DNA of 64,000 nucleotides, from positions 20,451,190 through 20,515,189 of the forward strand of contig NC_134985.1 of the NCBI RefSeq assembly GCF_050947335.1, read 5' to 3'. Each line of letters starts with the position of its first letter. Position 1 is the first letter of the stretch. The DNA comes from Megachile rotundata (lineage: Eukaryota; Arthropoda; Insecta; Hymenoptera; Megachilidae). The translations under genes and the position numbers were made by a program. Shown piece after piece: positions 37,465 to 51,364 of this stretch. The notes beneath the pieces are model-generated. The model worked only from the letters and a program-made list of their open reading frames with translations. It had not been told where the DNA came from and did not search any database.

Positions 37465-38449
37465 TTACATTACTTCCATACTATTGTGTGTACTTTCTGT
37501 AAAGCCCAACGTAGATGTTGGTGCATCTTGCGACGTTTCTTCCATGCTTTGTGCATCCATGCCTTCTGGTACATTGTTTGTCGTCGAACTAGCTCCATCA
37601 TCCCAATTGATTTTAAATCTAGTGACACGTGGTTTATCTCCTAAGATGTTTCGTTGCACCTTGTCAAACTGAGGCTGAGGTGGTGGATTTTCTCTAAGCT
37701 CTGCGTCTGTGTATTCGTTATTTATGAAATAACCAACACGCACAAACTCATGTCCTCTGTATGAACAAGTTAATAAAACAACCGTAACACCTAAAGCATC
37801 ATTAACTGGAATTCTACTGACATCCGGAGGATCAGCCTAAAATAAACAATAATTTTAAGTATTATTAGTAAAGAACTTGATTAATGATTTCTGCTTTGTA
37901 ATTTCGATTCAAATTCAAATTCTGTTATCAATTTACCTGAAATATAAACATATGCCTTCCCTCTGGGATTGGACCAACATAAATTGTGTCTAAAACTTGA
38001 TCGAAATCTTCGGATTCGGCACTGCCGACGTAGATCATCTTCCATTCTAAATCTGCAATGCCATTATTATCATGATTAAATGTTATTTGTTTACGATGGA
38101 ATGATTCCGGATATAATCATCAAAAGCATCTATTCGATTAAGACGATATCGATCTTTGATTGTACAACGAAATCATAAAGAAAAAACAATATACAGACTC
38201 GTCCTTGGAAAATTCACTATCAGACTTTGAAGCTAACCTAGCATCGATGCTAAAAATATTCAAGCATGTATTTACTTCTCACAACGTTCATATAGCTGTA
38301 CACTCGTATTTAAGATGGAAAATAAAACTAAATAAATCACCTTCTTTTAGTTCTTCGATGCACTCAAAAGTAACTTCGAACTGAAATGGATTTAGAAACG
38401 GCGAAGGATTATCGAGAACAGCTACATTCGCTAGCTGAACTTTGGCCAT
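37465..38449 (-). CDS. asf1: ASF1 histone H3-H4 chaperone
   Basis: ASF1 carries H3-H4 dimers in the nucleus and hands them to CAF-1 and HIRA during replication-coupled and independent nucleosome assembly. Exons 38341-38449, 37937-38052 and 37465-37836 join in phases 1 and 0 to give 198 aa. The N-terminal 155-residue immunoglobulin-like core starts MAKVQLANVAVLDNPSPF. It keeps the residues known to matter: D37, E39 and D54 on one face, and V94 and R108 on the H3-binding face (GVTVVLLTCSYRGHEFVRVG). The C-terminal tail (RFKINWDDGASSTTNNVPEG) is acidic and Ser/Thr-rich, as in other animals, where kinases such as Tousled-like kinase act. The fly protein is a little longer (about 218 aa). No defects seen. 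Confidence 0.97.
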
Positions 38450-41400
38450 CGTTAACTTTGTTTAATAGTTGATTTTACTGAAAGACACGAATTTCACTGC
38501 CACAATACTGTGAAACAGTTTATCCGACTGCTCTTTGTATATCAAATTTTCGAATTAATCTTTTACAAAACGAAGAATCTCGAATCAAAGGATAAACAAT
38601 TTCATCACAACACACAGCTCGCTTTGGCGGCAAACGAACCAAAGGACGTTTCCGGTGTTTCGGGAACTACCGAAATTTTATGTGGTGTACGCATCACAAC
38701 GCTAACGTACATTTCAAAAATCGCTCTCTTAAATACGGCGCCGATTTTAAGGAAATCTACAAGGCTTTTCACGATCGATTTTCTACGAATTTCAAAAATT
38801 AACTCTCGTTCTTTATTACAGTTACCGGTGGTAAAACAAATCATTCGCGTCTCATTTACTTGAAATGTTAGCGCGATCGATTTGAATCTTTCTTTCACGA
38901 TTCAAACTTGGAACATCAAAATGCAAAGTTTTTAAACTTATAGAAAAAGAGGATTAAACACGTGTATATAAATTTAAATTGCACGTGGAATTTGAAAAGT
39001 AAGTCGTGGGTCTACCCGTCCTTAAGGGTTATTCACAATACAGTTGGTAGAAATGTACGTTTTGTAGATCCAATGACGGGGGTCAATAAAAATGGACAAA
39101 TTATTACTAATTTTTCATTCGTCGATCAAAATGTTTATTACTTTCTGATTTGTTAAATAAACTTGTAATAATAAAATATGAAAAGAAACTAATGAGGACA
39201 GTACGTGCTGTCAAATATGATTTTGTGTAAATAATTTTACTGAACGTTTAACTGCATAATATAGTACATTCTTATGCAGTGTAATATTTAAGAGAATATT
39301 CACGAATGTTTAAAAATATTCGAATGTAGAAAGTGTTATCATCTGTCGGTATGAAATTTTGTAGCATTCTATTAGTGCTTCTACGCTCCGCCATCAGATG
39401 TCTAGACCTTTAAAATAATTTGAAAAACGTGGGGTTAATTTAAAAGTATGATATAGTTTCCTTCTTTTTATTATTTCCATTTTAGTGTAACAACTTTACG
39501 TCTTCACTACTTTATTGTTATCAACAGTTCCTTTTTGTTTCTGTATATTATAAAACGTAGAAGATGACTAAATCTAAACGTTTTCCGCGCAAAAACTAGA
39601 TTCACTATTTGAAACAACCAAGGTTGTACACATAAGTTTTATTAAATATTATTTTTTATTTACATTATTCCCGGTATATTTACGATTTTTCTATACAGGA
39701 TTGCTTTTACATAACGACATAGGCCGACGAACAACTCAGCCTTAAATAGTTTCCGCTTTTTCTGCTCCGTTTCTTTTAATTGACGATACGGATTTAAACA
39801 GGAGAAGCGCACAGACGCTCCGTTGTTCGTTGCAAGTAGTACCGTTTAATTTATAGCCAATTCGATGACAATACGGATATAAAAAAAAATGATTTATAAC
39901 ATCAAGAGGGATGCGTGGGAATGTTGTCCTTTTAAGGCGTTTATGAACTAATCTTAATTCGCATAAGTATCGATAAAAAAAATTGTTAAAAACTAATCCG
40001 ATTTTACTGAACAATGAAGGAATAAAATATGTAAATTTAAAAAAAGTTGCGCGGATATTCGAACACATGAAATTCTTTGCAGAGTAAAAAAGTCAAAGGA
40101 TAGAGAAGACTCTTCTCCGAACGATAAGTAGTCGTCGATGAATTAGGGAAACATAAGGTGTTTCGCAAAAAAAAGCTTTTATTTACATTTGTTCCTCGTT
40201 TTTTTCTTTTCAGCGCTATGTTTTTAATCTAAAATTGCAATAAAATCCCACAAAATCGATTCGCATTCACACTGAATACCCTTTTTCTGCTGTGGAATGT
40301 TTCACATAATAAATACAGCTTTCGACATAAATTAAAAACGAATGTCTTGCATTTACAACCGAGAACGATGAGGGTTAGAGGGGTTACGTGTATACACGCG
40401 TGTGTCTGTTTCGAATGACTGTCGATGAATGTCGTGTACGTGTCGATGAATGTAGTGCTTTCATGTTTGTTTGTTGCACGCGAATTCTGGTACGTGCCGG
40501 ATAGAACAGCGACGAGCGGATCAAGAGCCCGTGGAGGTGCTCACGGGCACGGGCGTGTACGGTGACAACATGCGTTACTATCGGATTCACCAAGATTTGA
40601 AATTTACAAACTTCCAACAGTCGTAAAGGTCCTCTTTCTAAAAATTCTCGATTCCTGTCGGTTCACCGTGCTTGTCAGCTCGCACGCCCGTGCAACGTGC
40701 CCCTCGGAGCCGCAGTTGCCCGTCGCTGCGATAGAACGTACGATATCGCAATGAATTTTATATCTACTCACGACGAGCCCGTATACCTTATTTACAATGT
40801 CCATATAAACATACACATTGCGCTGTGATCGCTTAAATCTAAATCGATATTACGAAGTGAAGAAGGTAGAAAGTACCGTTTTGTACCTTTAGGTTCTGCG
40901 AAAAGAAACGCGTACTCGATGTCATTAGGATGATCGAAAACGACGACAACGACGACGACAAACGTATAAAAGAAAAGAAACGCAAAGAGGAGACGGAAAT
41001 AATGCTGGCCTGTGAGCGAAAGTTTGAAATCCTTCGCGTGGTGTCTCCGATGCGCGGAGAGGAAACATCGTTACATCGTGGTGCTGGTCGCTCGACATTG
41101 AATTCGTTAAACAGAAATCGCTGATATCCGTCCCGTACGAGCGTAGCACAGCTTCTACCGGCTATATAATATTATTCGACGTAACTGAACATCGGAACAG
41201 GGTCTTCTTAAATGCAACCTTAACCGCTAAATAAATCTTACAATTGGACTGTGAACGATATAAATTATTATCGACTGTACAACGCTGTAGTCTTCTTTTA
41301 TTTCTTCTTCATCTTCTTCTTCGTCGACTTCTGTCTCTTCTCCTTTGTTTCTTTTTTTCGTTTTCTTTCGACTCGACAACAGAAACAGTATACATATATA

Positions 41401-43116
41401 TCCTACCTCGCTCGGAACTCTTCGTCGAGATTACAAAGAAACTCTTCGATTCGCCTCGTGCGCTTTTTTTTCATCGTATTGTTTGGACCACATTTGAATA
41501 AGTTTTCCATTTTCTCTCCCCCACTAGTTACAAAATATACTTCCTGTAGAGCGAGTTTCGCCGTTGAACGTATTACGCGGATCTCGCGGAGGGACACGCG
41601 TGTCCTCGAACACAGCTGATCCGGCGCTATTCGAGTACTTGAAATTTGTACAACGCTCTAGAAACAATTCAACGCGCTCGAAACCCCGTAACAGATCGGA
41701 TATAAATCATCCCGTGTTCGCGAAATCATTCTAAAGGTTTTTCACTAAAAAGCCTTCGTGTGTCTCGAGAGAACATGGCGGGCTACGGAAGTGAGTACTG
41801 GCAAAAATAAATTATATTCGTGTTAGACTTCTGTCCACGGGATATACATTTCTGCTACTCGAGGAAGGAGAAACGAAAAAGAAGCTTGCCTCTATAGGTT
41901 TCGTCACGATATAACGTTCGTTTAATCACATGAACCTTAATAAGTACCAAGTGCCTAATGTAAGGTCAACATTCGTGATACCCTGAAACTACCCACGTTA
42001 ACAGGTAGAAGAAAGAACTCTGTACCGAGTTCACCGTATACTTTTTCTTCTCTCTTTCTCTCTCACTCACTCACACTCTTTCTCTCTCTCTCTTTCTTTC
42101 TCTCTTTCTCTTCGTCTCGATCGAGAACCTTAAATAAATATGCGGATACCATGAACGGCGAAAGGTTCGTCGGCTCGGACCAAAAGACGCGAAGCAGGAG
42201 AATGCGAATGGCAAGTTAGGTATCTATACACAGGACGTATCTTACATAGAATAAAGGTAAAATTAGTTTTCCTCCAAGTTTAGACCATTTTAGAGTCGCG
42301 ATAGCCCGGAACATCCTATATTTCGTTGACGATCGTCATTGTATCTGCAACAGAAGGCGAAAACAACGATTAGGAAACGCCAGCCTAGAAACAGGAACAA
42401 TGAAACGAAACGATTAGAAGAAGCTTGTTTGTTATCGCGAGCGAAGCCAGAAGAAACTATCGTCCGCTGTTTTTATCGTTAAAGTACAGAATCTCTTAAG
42501 TATCTATCGCATCTTCCGGAAAGCTGAATTTCTCGCTCGTTAATTCATTGTTCCTATTAAATTACTTTTAACAGCGATGAAGGACAGAGGAACCGGGGTA
42601 GGAAGCGAGGTAGAACTTTAACTTCCGGTAAGTAAACTGTATTATCAACTTTCTCGGTAGAGATAAAACACACGAGCGGAGAATCTGAACTTTTAACGAC
42701 TACGAGGCACAAGGCAACGCCTTCTTGTTTCGTTTTAATCGAATTACAAGGTTTCATCCCTTCGCGTGCGCGTGATCGTAGTCCAGGGAAATTAAACAAA
42801 AATATGGCCAATCCTCCGAATAATCTCCAGCAAGCTTCGTTTCGATGTTTCAGATAATATCTCGAAAGTCCCCGTGGATGTGACCGCGGATAATTTTAGT
42901 CATAGGCGAAAAATCGGTACCTTGCTGGAAATTACTTTGGAGATTACTTCAAAAGGCGTTTAAAGGTTTAAAGGTTAGAACAAAGTTTGGATACATTATA
43001 GAGGTTTTATATCTTTAAAATTAGTTGAAAGACGAGTGTGAAAGTAGTTAGCTGGAGACTTACCGGGTCAACGGGAACAAGAAGTTTCTGTCTGGTGTAC
43101 ACGCGGACGCAGACTT
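38450..43116. other. ASF1 upstream region and long 3' flank of the PRRT-like gene
   Basis: No gene is supportable in this 4.7 kb. The leftmost part should hold the ASF1 promoter. The part next to 43116 is probably 3' UTR of the PRRT-like gene. A (CT)n tract lies at 42050-42115. G+C rises between 40380 and 41160, where short frames appear on both strands without recognisable features. Confidence 0.45.
42050..42115. repeat. CT-rich microsatellite
   Basis: An imperfect TCTC/TTTC run, TCTCTCTTTCTCTCTCACTC and similar, over about 65 bp. Confidence 0.9.
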
Positions 43117-46100
43117 TTACGTGTTGATGTACAACTGATGATGAGCCTGGTGTTGACTCTGGTGGGGATGTTGCAACGAGTGTTGATGCTGATGCTGATG
43201 AGGATGTTGATGCTGCAGCGTGGGGTGTCTCGCGTTGAATCTCACGCTTCCGGCGAGAGAACTTCCTCTTCCATGGGTGCCGACCACGCTCGGTGTGTCC
43301 GACAACTCGTCGTCCTCTGCACCGAGACTACGGAACCTGACGAAGCCGTCCTCGGCGACCAGCATCGTCGAACCTGTGGTCGGTGTTTGCTCGTGCACAC
43401 CTTGCACCGGTGTGTGTCTACCGCGGCTCTCGGAGCTCCTCAGCGTTTGTATTCCATTACCGTGCCGGTTTAACGAGCCGCGACCTTCGTGTGGGAAATG
43501 GCCCATGGTACCTGACTTGCGAATGGAATGTCTCTCGAAAGTACCTGCGACAATGAAACTATTATTTAGCATACCGTTTCTCTATGCGCTTGAAAAAAAG
43601 AATTTTTCCTTTTTCGACGGTTCGTGCTCTGTATCTCGTTTACTCGAAACGAATAATTAGGTTTACGAATCTTATTGTTACTTTTTTACATTTTAATACG
43701 CTCGTTGCGGATGCTGCGAATTTATATCTTATTTAATCTCCCGAGACCTCGGACGGTCTCGACCTATTGTCGTCACGATGCGAGTATTTCGGTACCGACG
43801 ATAAATATTGAAAACTCAGAAACATCGATAATATCAATGGACACGAGTTGAGAATGTAACGCGCGACGATGCAACAGATAATTAAAAACGATGTGGACAT
43901 CAATGTTAATGTTGGTAATAGTAATTGAATCTTACGTACATCAGCAATGCGGATATTCGGTGCATGCAGAGAACGTGTTAAACGGAAGTAGAAGCGAAAA
44001 GAGATTGGTGTCCCGGAACAATGCGAGCTATTCGATGTTCCAGTAATAGAGCGACGGTTTAGAAGACAAAGCATAGAAAAAATTGCTGATTTCGAGGTTT
44101 CAATACGGCATTAATAGCGTCTGTCAGCGTTTTAAGCTGCTCGAAAGTTTGATTGAAACAGTGCATTGCTCCGGGTGACCTAATTTATCGATTTACGTCT
44201 CGCAAAAAATCACAGACAAACGTAACAAACTTTTATATTAAAGATCATTTCATGCGATCTACGTTATAACGAATTGAAAACGTGTTCTTTGCGCGTAAAC
44301 GAGATACTTCAAAAGAGATTACACTGCCAGTTGTGGATACAGCGGATTTGTTCGTTTTCGTATGAAACCGCGTCCAATGCATAATCTCCGTGACGGTATA
44401 GCGAGTCGTAAAATTCTCCGAAAGATAAAATGCAACGAAACAACAGTTTAAGGGAAAACAGGGTTCGACAGTAGAGTTACGAGCGTGAAGAGATTTCGAA
44501 GGATGTTCCGATTTACGAGTTCGCTATACCGTGACGGGTACTATAACCCCGGCTGTATCCATCAAGATGCACGCAAGATGGCCAGTTACAAAATTCTCAC
44601 GAACCACGAACAAGGAAATACAGGTTCAGGTTATAACGTTCGATCACAGATAGCGCCAGTCGATACCTGATATGTTCAAATGCTCGGGTAGCGTGTTCAA
44701 CGGAAAGCTATCGTCGTAAACCTGTTTCCCCGTTCTCATCGCGTAATTCTGAATCGCCTGGTTGGTGCTGCAGATAGCTGGGTAAAGCACGTCGTCCATA
44801 TTCTCGGTGGAAGTGGAGCTACCGCAAGGAAACAGAGCGAATCCGGAATGAACAGGGTGTTGCTGCAACTGTTTCTCCCGCAGCGGGTACTGGGACAGGC
44901 TGGCTACCCATGCCAGAAGTCCGCAGACGGCGAGTTCGAGCAACCTAACGGAGAACTGCCAGCCCCACCAGAGCCAAGGGTAAGACTGCGGCCGTTCCTG
45001 GACGTTGCCGAAGATGCCGTACAGCTGAACGAAGCCCATCAGGATGAAGAGCAACGCGGTGGCGATGCTGGTGGTGATGGCGGTGCTCAAGGCCATCGTG
45101 GTCGGATCAGCACCGACTATGTGATTCGCGCCGGCCGCCTTGTTGTTCGTCAGCAGGATCTGCGTGCGTACCACTCGGTACACGTACATGTAACCTAGGC
45201 CCAGAGTGACGCAGACGATGATGTAGATGCACTGGCAGATCAACGGCAGTATCTTGGCCTCGTCCTGGTAGCCGAGCACGTGCGTGGAGACGTGCAGGGA
45301 GACGCAGATGACGACGTGCACCGTGGAGGAGAGGACCAGCGCGGCCGGTGTGAGGAACCTGTTGTTCAACGACGGCGCCTCCGAGCAACGAGCGAGGTAG
45401 AGCACCAGGGTCGCGAACGCCGTGGACAATAACGGCGCCGGTAGGTACATGAGTACTCGCGACAGAGGCTCCGGCAGTGAACGGCCTAGATTGTAAGCGT
45501 CGTAGAAGAGGTGAAAGCACCTGAGGGTGCAGACGGTTGTCAGCAGCAGATGCACCGTTAGGAAGTACGACTGAGTGAGTAGATTCGTTGCCTCGTTGAA
45601 ACGGACGATCTTGTAGATCGAGTATAGAGCCATTAGAGTGAACAGGATGGCTGCCACGTAGACGTGCAGGAACCAGGCGATCCGCCAAGTGGATTCGAGG
45701 GGATGATGCGTGTCGACCTGCGGCACGATGTGGTCACCGGACTCGTCCGGACGTTTAGGGGGTGGCGCCGGGGGCTGTGGCTGCGGATACGGTAACCTCT
45801 CCGTATCGACGATCTCTATGTTCTCCGTTTTGAACCCGTTCTCGTTCCTGAGCCCGTGGTAACCGTCGTCGTCGTGTCGCCTCGTGTTGGGCAGATTAAA
45901 GATCGTCGGCTGCGTGACGGACTTGGAGGAATCCAGGGTGCTGGAGGTTCTGGGGGTCGTGGTGGACAGTGTGGTCATCTTTTCGGTAGTCGGGGCCACG
46001 GGCGCATTCTGCGGCGGAGTTTTCGTTGCCAAAGGCTTCAAAAGTATCTCCGGAATATCTTGCTTCCTGCCGTTACTGCCCGACAGTATCCTCGAGATAC

Positions 46101-46791
46101 TGGGGTAGTGCAGCGTGGGTACGAACTCGTTGGTATTGTTCCTCCTATCTAATTCGCTGGATTCCACGATGTTCTGCTCTTTGCTCGGGGTGTTCAGCGG
46201 CTTGTTCCTCGAATGCGAGTGCCTCTCCGGGATCTGAGAGGGACCCTGAAGATCCGGTGGCCTGATGGGTATCCTCTCGTGTGCCGGCGTACCGCTAGGC
46301 GGTGGTACCGGTCTCTTGACACCGGGATGAGCATCCGAGTTGGTTCCTCGCAACGTCGGTTTGTTTGCGAACGGATGGAGGTACTCGGGTGGCAGTGGAG
46401 GAGTGAAGAGGGCACGCGAGGGTGGAGCGTACGAAGGCAACTCGCGAAAAACCGGCGACACGGTCGCCCGAGGGACCGGCGGATACCTCGCGGAGGGTAT
46501 CGAGGGTGTGGTGGTGGTCGTGGTCGTTGTCGTGGTCGTCAAAGGCGACGGCACCGTCGACAGGGTTGTACTGGCCGAAACTTGAGCGTCGTAGGCAGGC
46601 ACGCTGCGTTTCGTCGTCGCCGAGCTGTGCGCGACTTTATTGAATATCGCCGCCAGATGCTTCTCGAGAACGGTGTTGTCCACGTTGAAGACCGAACTGT
46701 TGGGCCCGCCGTCGCTGCTCGCCGAGCAGAAGACGCCGCAGTACACTGCCAGCGACAGCATCGACGCGATTACGCGCACCGTCGGCGTCAT
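43117..46791 (-). CDS. PRRT3/PRRT4-like proline-rich seven-pass membrane protein
   Basis: Exons 44667-46791 and 43117-43544 are separated by a 1.1-kb phase-1 intron (donor CAG/GTATCG, acceptor CGCAG/GTACTT) and encode 850 aa. The true start is the ATG at 46791 (MTPTVRVIASMLSLAVYCGV); codons further upstream lack an ATG. Residues 1-26 form a signal peptide. A Pro/Ser/Thr-rich ectodomain runs to about 355. Seven hydrophobic helices follow between about 367 and 632, the last around YPWLWWGWQFSVRLLELAVC. The C-terminal tail has DDVLYPAICSTNQAIQNYAM and then the second exon's Ser/Arg- and His/Gln-rich sequence. Architecture and size match vertebrate PRRT3/PRRT4, whose molecular function is poorly known. 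If the intron is kept, the frame ends seven codons on (GIDWRYL), giving a 715-aa form. G+C is much higher than the surroundings. Confidence 0.82.
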
Positions 46792-49275
46792 GATGATGCT
46801 CGATACCAGAACCTGGAGCACGGACAGCTGGAGAATTCAGCCGGGCATCGGTTCATTCCATAACCGAGAAGGAAACGAGAGCTGGCACGCGACGACGAGT
46901 GCACTTAACGTAAGGACACTTGTGAACACGCGCGTGTGCGGCTGTGTATCTTCGCTAACGAATCCCTGTTTTCTCTCAGTCCCTTGCCTCGCTTGCTCTC
47001 GGACTTGCTCGCTACTATATCGGAGCTAGCCTCCAATCTCTCTGGCGGTCTGCTAAGTTCAAATATTACATTCCTAAATGTAGACGTGCGTTAGTCCACG
47101 TTCCTCGTGGATTCCCTGTTACGCCGTCGGTCGCGCGTTATCAACGGTATCCGTTGCATTTCCTTTCGGATAGTAACTATATCACTGGCCTGATCTTTGG
47201 GAGCGGTTCACTTCGGTGCTCGATTCGCTTCGAATTCCTGCGTATTCTTCCTTCGTTGCTTCTCTATCTACATGTTCCGAGAGAAAAAGAAATGCTTTTC
47301 CTGGAACGAACACGGAACGATTCGCCGATAAACGAACGGCGATCCAGTCAGACTGCAAAATGGCGAGAGGGCTGCTCTTCCAGCTAGGAGGACAGCATAC
47401 GCCGTATTGAAACTGACCTTTCTCGACTTCCTCTATTCCGTTGCCTTCGCGAACAACTATTACCGCTTCGCCTGGTGTACTTCCATTATATCATCGGGAT
47501 TCAATAAGCCTCGGATTATTTCGCCTGTAGTAGTTCGCTGGCGTTACGTTGCCCCTTGTGCCGAGCAAGATTCGATTTAAAACCTATCTACTTTTACGGA
47601 CGATAGAACGTCGGCGAGCTTGTTAGCCAGACTTAATCCGATATCATCATTGCTCGAAGCCATCCCAGATTCGCGAGAGCCTCGGGCGAAACCTGAATTC
47701 CTGAGGGTACATTTAATGTTTAGAATCAGTCTGAGTTCCGGCTGGATGGGATGCTCTGGCGGTTACCGCGTCCATTCATTTCCCTCTGGAACGTGTGCCG
47801 CCGCGTTTACCGTCTGGCCACTTTTAGCCTCTCGTCCAACACCTGTGGAAAATAATGTTTATTAATTGCTTTGTTGTCGAAAATTTTTTAACCGTCGAAC
47901 GATGCAAAATAGAACGTCGGTACTTTTTACTTCTACTTATTCTTTATACAATTAAAGAAATTACTGTTCAGTCGTATACACGTGTTTATAGAGTCCGTAT
48001 TTTCGACGAAACTCAACAACATCCGCGCGTTTAGGCGTGATTTACGGTCTATTTTGGAGATTTACGGATTTGAAGAATGGTACGCGTTACGGTAACATAT
48101 TTTCTACCGCATTAAAATACGTCATCGGACAAAGGTAACGCAGATTATACTAATAAATTGTTCTAGCAGCCGCCAGGAGCACGCATGTTTTATGGTGCAT
48201 TTTATGACGAACCATGATGCTCGCTTCGCGCTTTAAAGCGATTAACGCGAAAACACGAGGTCGCCTGTTTTCGAAGCTTGTGCCAACACGTTTAATTGCG
48301 TCAATGAAAATAACAGTAATGTACTTAATCCTTGATCGACGACGGCAGTTTCGCGTAGATCAGATCACGTAGAGAAACGGTGTTGTGCAAAATTTTCAAA
48401 ATATTCGAATAAAAATGAGAAAATAAGAAAATAGGTAAATAGGGAGAAAATAAAGGAACGGGAGCAGGCTTTCTTAATAAAGGAGAAAATGTAGGTCCGA
48501 TTGAAAATAGCACTTGCGCAGGGAGCATAGATAAGACACGTAAACCAATACGAGAGTAAGAAGCGAAAGAGACGGTGAAGTTCCACTTACAGTCTGCTCG
48601 GTGACACAATAGCCCTGGACCCGATTTAAAAATGTAATTTTACGTTAACAATCGCTCGTAAATTGAGCTACACCAGCCTGGCTGTCCGGCGTATTAAATT
48701 TCGGATATAAAAGTTAGACGGAAGCCGTTCGAATGTACGCGACTCGGGCTACACGGATGAGCGTTACAGGAAATTGTTCGGCCAACCAAGAAAAAAGAGG
48801 AGAGAAGACAAAAACCGTACGAGTGAGTCAAGTTTTAATTCGATTATCGTTAAATTAATGGAAGCGAAACTTGGCGAGCTCGGAAATTCAGACTGCGATT
48901 AATTTACAAGGGGCTACGTGATTCGATCTTCGAAATCGGATCATCTCTGCATTCTATGTAAAGCTGAAATATGTAAGTTTCGCTCGACACACGTCCTCTG
49001 TTGGCTCGTATACACTGAACTTTGTTGTTTCTGCAAATATTTGTCGCGTATACTCGACAGAGAATCCTGCGAATACATTTCTACGAATGGAAGACATAAA
49101 TATGGGAATATATGGAGACTACGTGCGATTTTGTACTATGAAACTACCTTACGGATCATCTATCTTAATACTTTGACGGACGGTTTTTGACGATTACTCT
49201 TCTCATTATATTGCAATTCCATTTCTCTTTGTATTTTTCTTTTCGCTGCTTCTCAAATATATACCTCTTGAAATC
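46792..49275. other. PRRT-like gene upstream region and intergenic
   Basis: Likely promoter and leader of the PRRT-like gene in the G+C-richer 46800-47100. The rest has no recognisable coding sequence. Confidence 0.45.
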
Positions 49276-51040
49276 GGAATATACCTAGTTACAATTTACT
49301 CAATTCGAAATGTTTCTAGGTAACATTGACTCTGTTCAGAATATCCTTAGTTCGAATTTACTAATTCCAAATGTCCCTAGAACCAATTTTACCAATTCGG
49401 AATATTCCTACTTCCAATTTAACCAATTCCAAATGTCTCTAGATACCATTTCTCCAACTCGGAATATCGCGAGTTGCAATTTATCCAATTCCAAATGACC
49501 CTAGAACCAATTGTTCCAACTCGGAATGTCCCTAGTTCCAGTTTACCCAATTCCAAATGACCCTAGATCCAATTTCACCAATTCGAAATATTCCCATTTC
49601 CAATTTAACCAATTCCAAATGTCCCTAGATCCCATTTCTCCAACTCGGATTATCCCGAGTTCCAATTTATCCAATTCCAAGCGTTCCTAGAACCAATTGT
49701 TCCAACTCGGAATGTCTCTAGTTCCAATTTATCCAATTCCAAATGACCCTAGATCCAATTTCACCAATTCGGAATATTCCCATTTCCAATTTAACCAATT
49801 CCAAATGTCCCTAGATCCCATTTCTCCAACTCGGAATATCGCGAGTTGCAATTTATCCAATTCCAAGCGTCCCTAGAACCAATTACTCCAACTCGGAATG
49901 TCCCTAGTTCCAATTTGTCCAATTCCAAATGACCCTAGATCCAATTTCACCAATTCGAAATATTCCCATTTCCAATTTAACCAATTCCAAATGTCCCTAG
50001 ATCCCATTTCTCCAACTCGGAATATCGCGAGTTGCAATTTATCCAATTCCAAGCGTTCCTAGAACCAATTGCTCCAACTCGGAATGTCCCTAGTTCCAGT
50101 TTACCCAATTCCAAATGACCCTAGATCCAAATTCACCAATTCGAAATATTCCCATTTCCAATTTAACCAATTCCAAATGTCCCTAGATCCCATTTCTCCA
50201 ACTCGGAATATCGCGAGTTGCAATTTATCCAATTCCAAGCGTCCCTAGAACCAATTGCTCCAACTCGGAATATCCCGAGTTCCAATTTATCCAATTCCAA
50301 ATGTCCCTAGAACCAATTTTACCAATTCGGAATATTCCTACTTCCAATTTAACTAATTCCAAATGTCCCTAGATCCCATTTCTCCAACTCGGAATATCCC
50401 GAGTTCCAATTTACCCAATTCCAAACGTCCCTAGAACCAATTGTTCCAACTCGGAATGTCTCTAGTTCCAATTTATCCAATTCCAAATGACCCTAGATCC
50501 AATTTCACCAATTCGGAATATTCCTACATTCAATTTAACCAATTCCAAATGTCCCTAGATCCCATTTCTCCAACTCGGAATATCCCGAGTTCCAATTTAC
50601 CCAATTCCAAACGTCCCTAGAACCAATTACTCCAACTCGGAATGTCCCTAGTTCCAATTTGTCCAATTCCAAATGACCCTAGATCCAATTTCACCAATTC
50701 GGAATATTCCTACATTCAATTTAACCAATTCCAAATGTCCCTAGATCCCATTTCTCCAACTCGGAATATCCCGAGTTCCAATTTACCCAATTCCAAACGT
50801 CCCTAGAACCAATTACTCCAACTCGGAATGTCCCTAGTTCCAATTTGTCCAATTCCAAATGACCCTAGATCCAATTTCACCAATTCGGAATATTCCTACA
50901 TTCAATTTAACCAATTCCAAATGTCCCTAGATCCCATTTCTCCAACTCGGAATATCCCGAGTTCCAATTTATCCAATTTCAAATGTCCCCAAAACCCATT
51001 TCTCCAACTCGGAATATTCCTAGTTCCAATTTTCCGAATC
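49276..51040. repeat. Minisatellite array F (31-bp dimers, 186-bp higher-order repeat)
   Basis: Units of about 15.5 bp such as CCAATTCCAAATGTCCCTAG, CCAACTCGGAATATCCCGAG and TTCCAATTTATCC, mostly read as 31-bp dimers. The AATTACTCCAACTCGG block at 50625 and 50811 lies 186 bp apart, so copies are amplified as twelve-unit blocks. The left side is more varied and the right side more homogeneous. Confidence 0.94.
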
Positions 51041-51051
51041 CCAAATATTAA

Positions 51052-51360
51052 CCCATTCGAGACCGATTGCACTCCGTGTGTGCAATGGATTTCCGAGGCT
51101 ATAAGACAGCCTGCACGCCGTGTGTGCAATAACAGTAATGTGCAATTATCAGTTATTCTGAGTAAACTAGTCGTCGAAATAAGATTTTTCTGGAACTAAT
51201 GAAATCTGTAAAGTACAGGAAAACAAAATTTGGCATTGGTGTTACTGTGTATCAAAAAATCTAAAAATTATCTGAAGCCTTTCTTACATGTAAAATACAA
51301 AGAAAAAAAAAATTTCGCTCCTGCGGACCGTGTTCGAAAAAAATCGTCGTCTCGAATGGG
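51052..51360. mobile_element. piggyBac-like MITE flanked by TTAA, 309 bp
   Basis: The element starts CCCATTCGAGAC and ends GTCTCGAATGGG, a perfect 12-bp terminal inverted repeat. It is flanked by TTAA at 51048-51051 and 51361-51364. A TTAA target and CCC/GGG termini are the hallmark of piggyBac elements. The interior has no transposase. It carries two hairpin-prone words (TTGCACTCCGTGTGTGCAA at about 51066 and a near copy at about 51110). It sits exactly at the right edge of array F. Confidence 0.8.
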
Positions 51361-51364
51361 TTAA

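Noticed and set aside
38605..38898. 97-codon minus-strand frame upstream of ASF1
   Set aside because: It overlaps a 117-codon plus-strand frame over the same bases and has no recognisable motif. It probably lies in the ASF1 promoter region.
46792..46821. Ten extra N-terminal codons of the PRRT-like protein
   Set aside because: The upstream codon at 46821 is GTG, not ATG. The first ATG at 46791 begins a good signal peptide.
45107..46863. Several open frames antisense or out of frame to the PRRT-like exon
   Set aside because: They are shadows of a long G+C-rich coding exon and lack their own signals or domains.
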